From Prorocentrum cordatum (taxonomy: Eukaryota > Sar > Dinophyceae > Prorocentrales > Prorocentraceae), in the NCBI GenBank assembly GCA_963575745.1, contig CAUYUJ010009480.1, positions 30,001-94,000 on the forward strand: a DNA stretch of 64,000 bases, in the 5' to 3' direction. Every line of letters starts with the position of its first letter. Within the stretch, counting starts at the first letter, position 1. Positions 62,800-64,000 of this stretch are shown in pieces. The notes under the pieces are model-generated. The model was not told where the DNA came from. It saw only the letters and a list, made by a program, of their open reading frames with translations, and ran no database searches. A program made the translations under genes and the position numbers.

Positions 62800-63520
62800 G
62801 CGGATCTTCCAGCGGGGCCACGAAACGTGTGAGGGGGGACGGCATGGGCGGGGGGAACGCATGGGAGCCCTGCCACAAGAGCCCTGCGTGGAGCTCCCTG
62901 TCGGGGGCACAAAAGAGTATAGTGAAGCGAAGTGGACGGGGGGACGCCTGCGAACCCTGCCACAAGAGCCTTCGGTAGAGTTCCGTGTCGGGCCACGAAA
63001 CGTGTGAGGGTCGACGAGCGCGTTCCACCACTCGCAAAAAAACACTACTCGCATATGGCCTGGATCCCCCGCCGGGGATCTGCGATAAACCACGTCAAAG
63101 CGGACAGGTGTTTTTCGGACGTTTGCGAGTAGGCACTTTGCGAGTAGTGGAACGCGCTCGGCGAGAGGGGTGTGCCGACATGAATGTGGGGGGACGCATG
63201 CGAACCCTGCCACAAGAGCCACAAAAACCTTCGGTGGAGCTCCGTGTCGGGCCACAGCAAGTGTGAAACAAATGTGCCGAAATTGGTGGGGGGACGCACG
63301 CGAACCCTGCCGCAAGAGCCTCCCGTGGGGCCACGAAACGTGCGAGGGGCCACGAAACGTGTGAGGGGGGTGCCGACATGAGCGGAGGGACGCATGCGAA
63401 CCCTGCCACAGCAGCCTTCGGTGGAATTCCCTGTGGGGACACGCGCGGTGTGAGAGGTGCGCCAAAATGGGCGGGGGGCCGCACGCGAACCCTGCTTCAG
63501 GAGTCTTCGATGGAGCCCCC
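62800..63520 (+). repeat. Tandem array of 87-100 bp units, split by a MITE
   Basis: Markers GGCCACGAAACGTGTGAGGG and CGAACCCTGCCACAAGAGCC recur. The second is near 62873, 62960, 63210, 63310, 63406 and 63494. Removing the element at 63015-63160 restores the spacing. Confidence 0.88.
63015..63160 (+). mobile_element. Foldback MITE inserted in the tandem array
   Basis: CGAGCGCGTTCCACCACTCG at the left and CGAGTAGTGGAACGCGCTCG at the right are inverted with one mismatch and continue into AAA/TTT. The inner CACTACTCGCATATGG pairs with a second GCGAGTAGGCAC. GAGGGT (left) and GAGGGGT (right) flank it but belong to the repeat unit, so a target duplication is uncertain. Confidence 0.85.
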
Positions 63521-63543
63521 TCAGGGGCGACAAAGCGTGTGAA

Positions 63544-63971
<428 letters not shown>

Positions 63972-64000
63972 CCGATGCTGGCCGCCGTCGGGCTCGAGGC

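Overview
The window looks like nuclear DNA of a dinoflagellate. The evidence is indirect. It holds decayed retroelements of types common in dinoflagellate genomes: a Ty1/copia element with a methyltransferase-like domain, a LINE with its own RNase H and end zinc fingers, and a tyrosine-recombinase element. It also has many foldback MITEs, very abundant AGG/CCT and TG/CA microsatellites, high GC and almost no single-copy genes. A Symbiodinium- or Prorocentrum-like source would fit, but the genus cannot be fixed from this sequence. No spliced leader, tRNA, rRNA or snRNA gene was found.

Layout. 1-9 kb: simple repeats, an 83-bp satellite array, a 1.6-kb palindrome (4364-5982), and (CATTG)-like and GGCC/CTTGG-rich tracts. 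9.5-11.3 kb: a frameshifted tyrosine-recombinase retroelement relic. 11.3-23.5 kb: microsatellites and dispersed MITEs, with a LINE 3'-end fragment near 21.2 kb. 23.6-27.8 kb: a nearly complete but inactivated LINE on the minus strand, next to a 100-N assembly gap (27907-28006). 28-36 kb: MITEs, CCT tracts and a second 83-bp satellite array on the opposite strand. 36.6-39.7 kb: a 3-kb degenerate CCAAGATGGCC field. 39.9-40.6 kb: two minisatellites. 42.3-46.8 kb: a MITE cluster surrounding the one convincing host gene, a four-helix membrane protein (43546-44340, minus). A 480-bp inverted duplication lies beside that gene. 48-52.4 kb: long GGA/CCT tracts and more MITEs. 52405-60930: a Ty1/copia element with two 305-bp LTRs, a primer-binding site and gag-pol, broken by a stop codon, frameshifts and an 888-bp TIR insertion. 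61-64 kb: GGA tract, a 90-100 bp tandem array interrupted by a MITE, and a 430-bp TG tract.

The genes do not form a pathway; the window is a record of transposition. Long apparent reading frames inside AGG, GGCGTC or CCAAGATGG repeats arise from the repeats (poly-E, poly-R, poly-S, poly-L) and are not called as genes. The MITE families recur across the window and some are nested, giving a relative order of insertion. All alignments and counts were made by eye, so repeat boundaries are approximate to a few bases unless stated.
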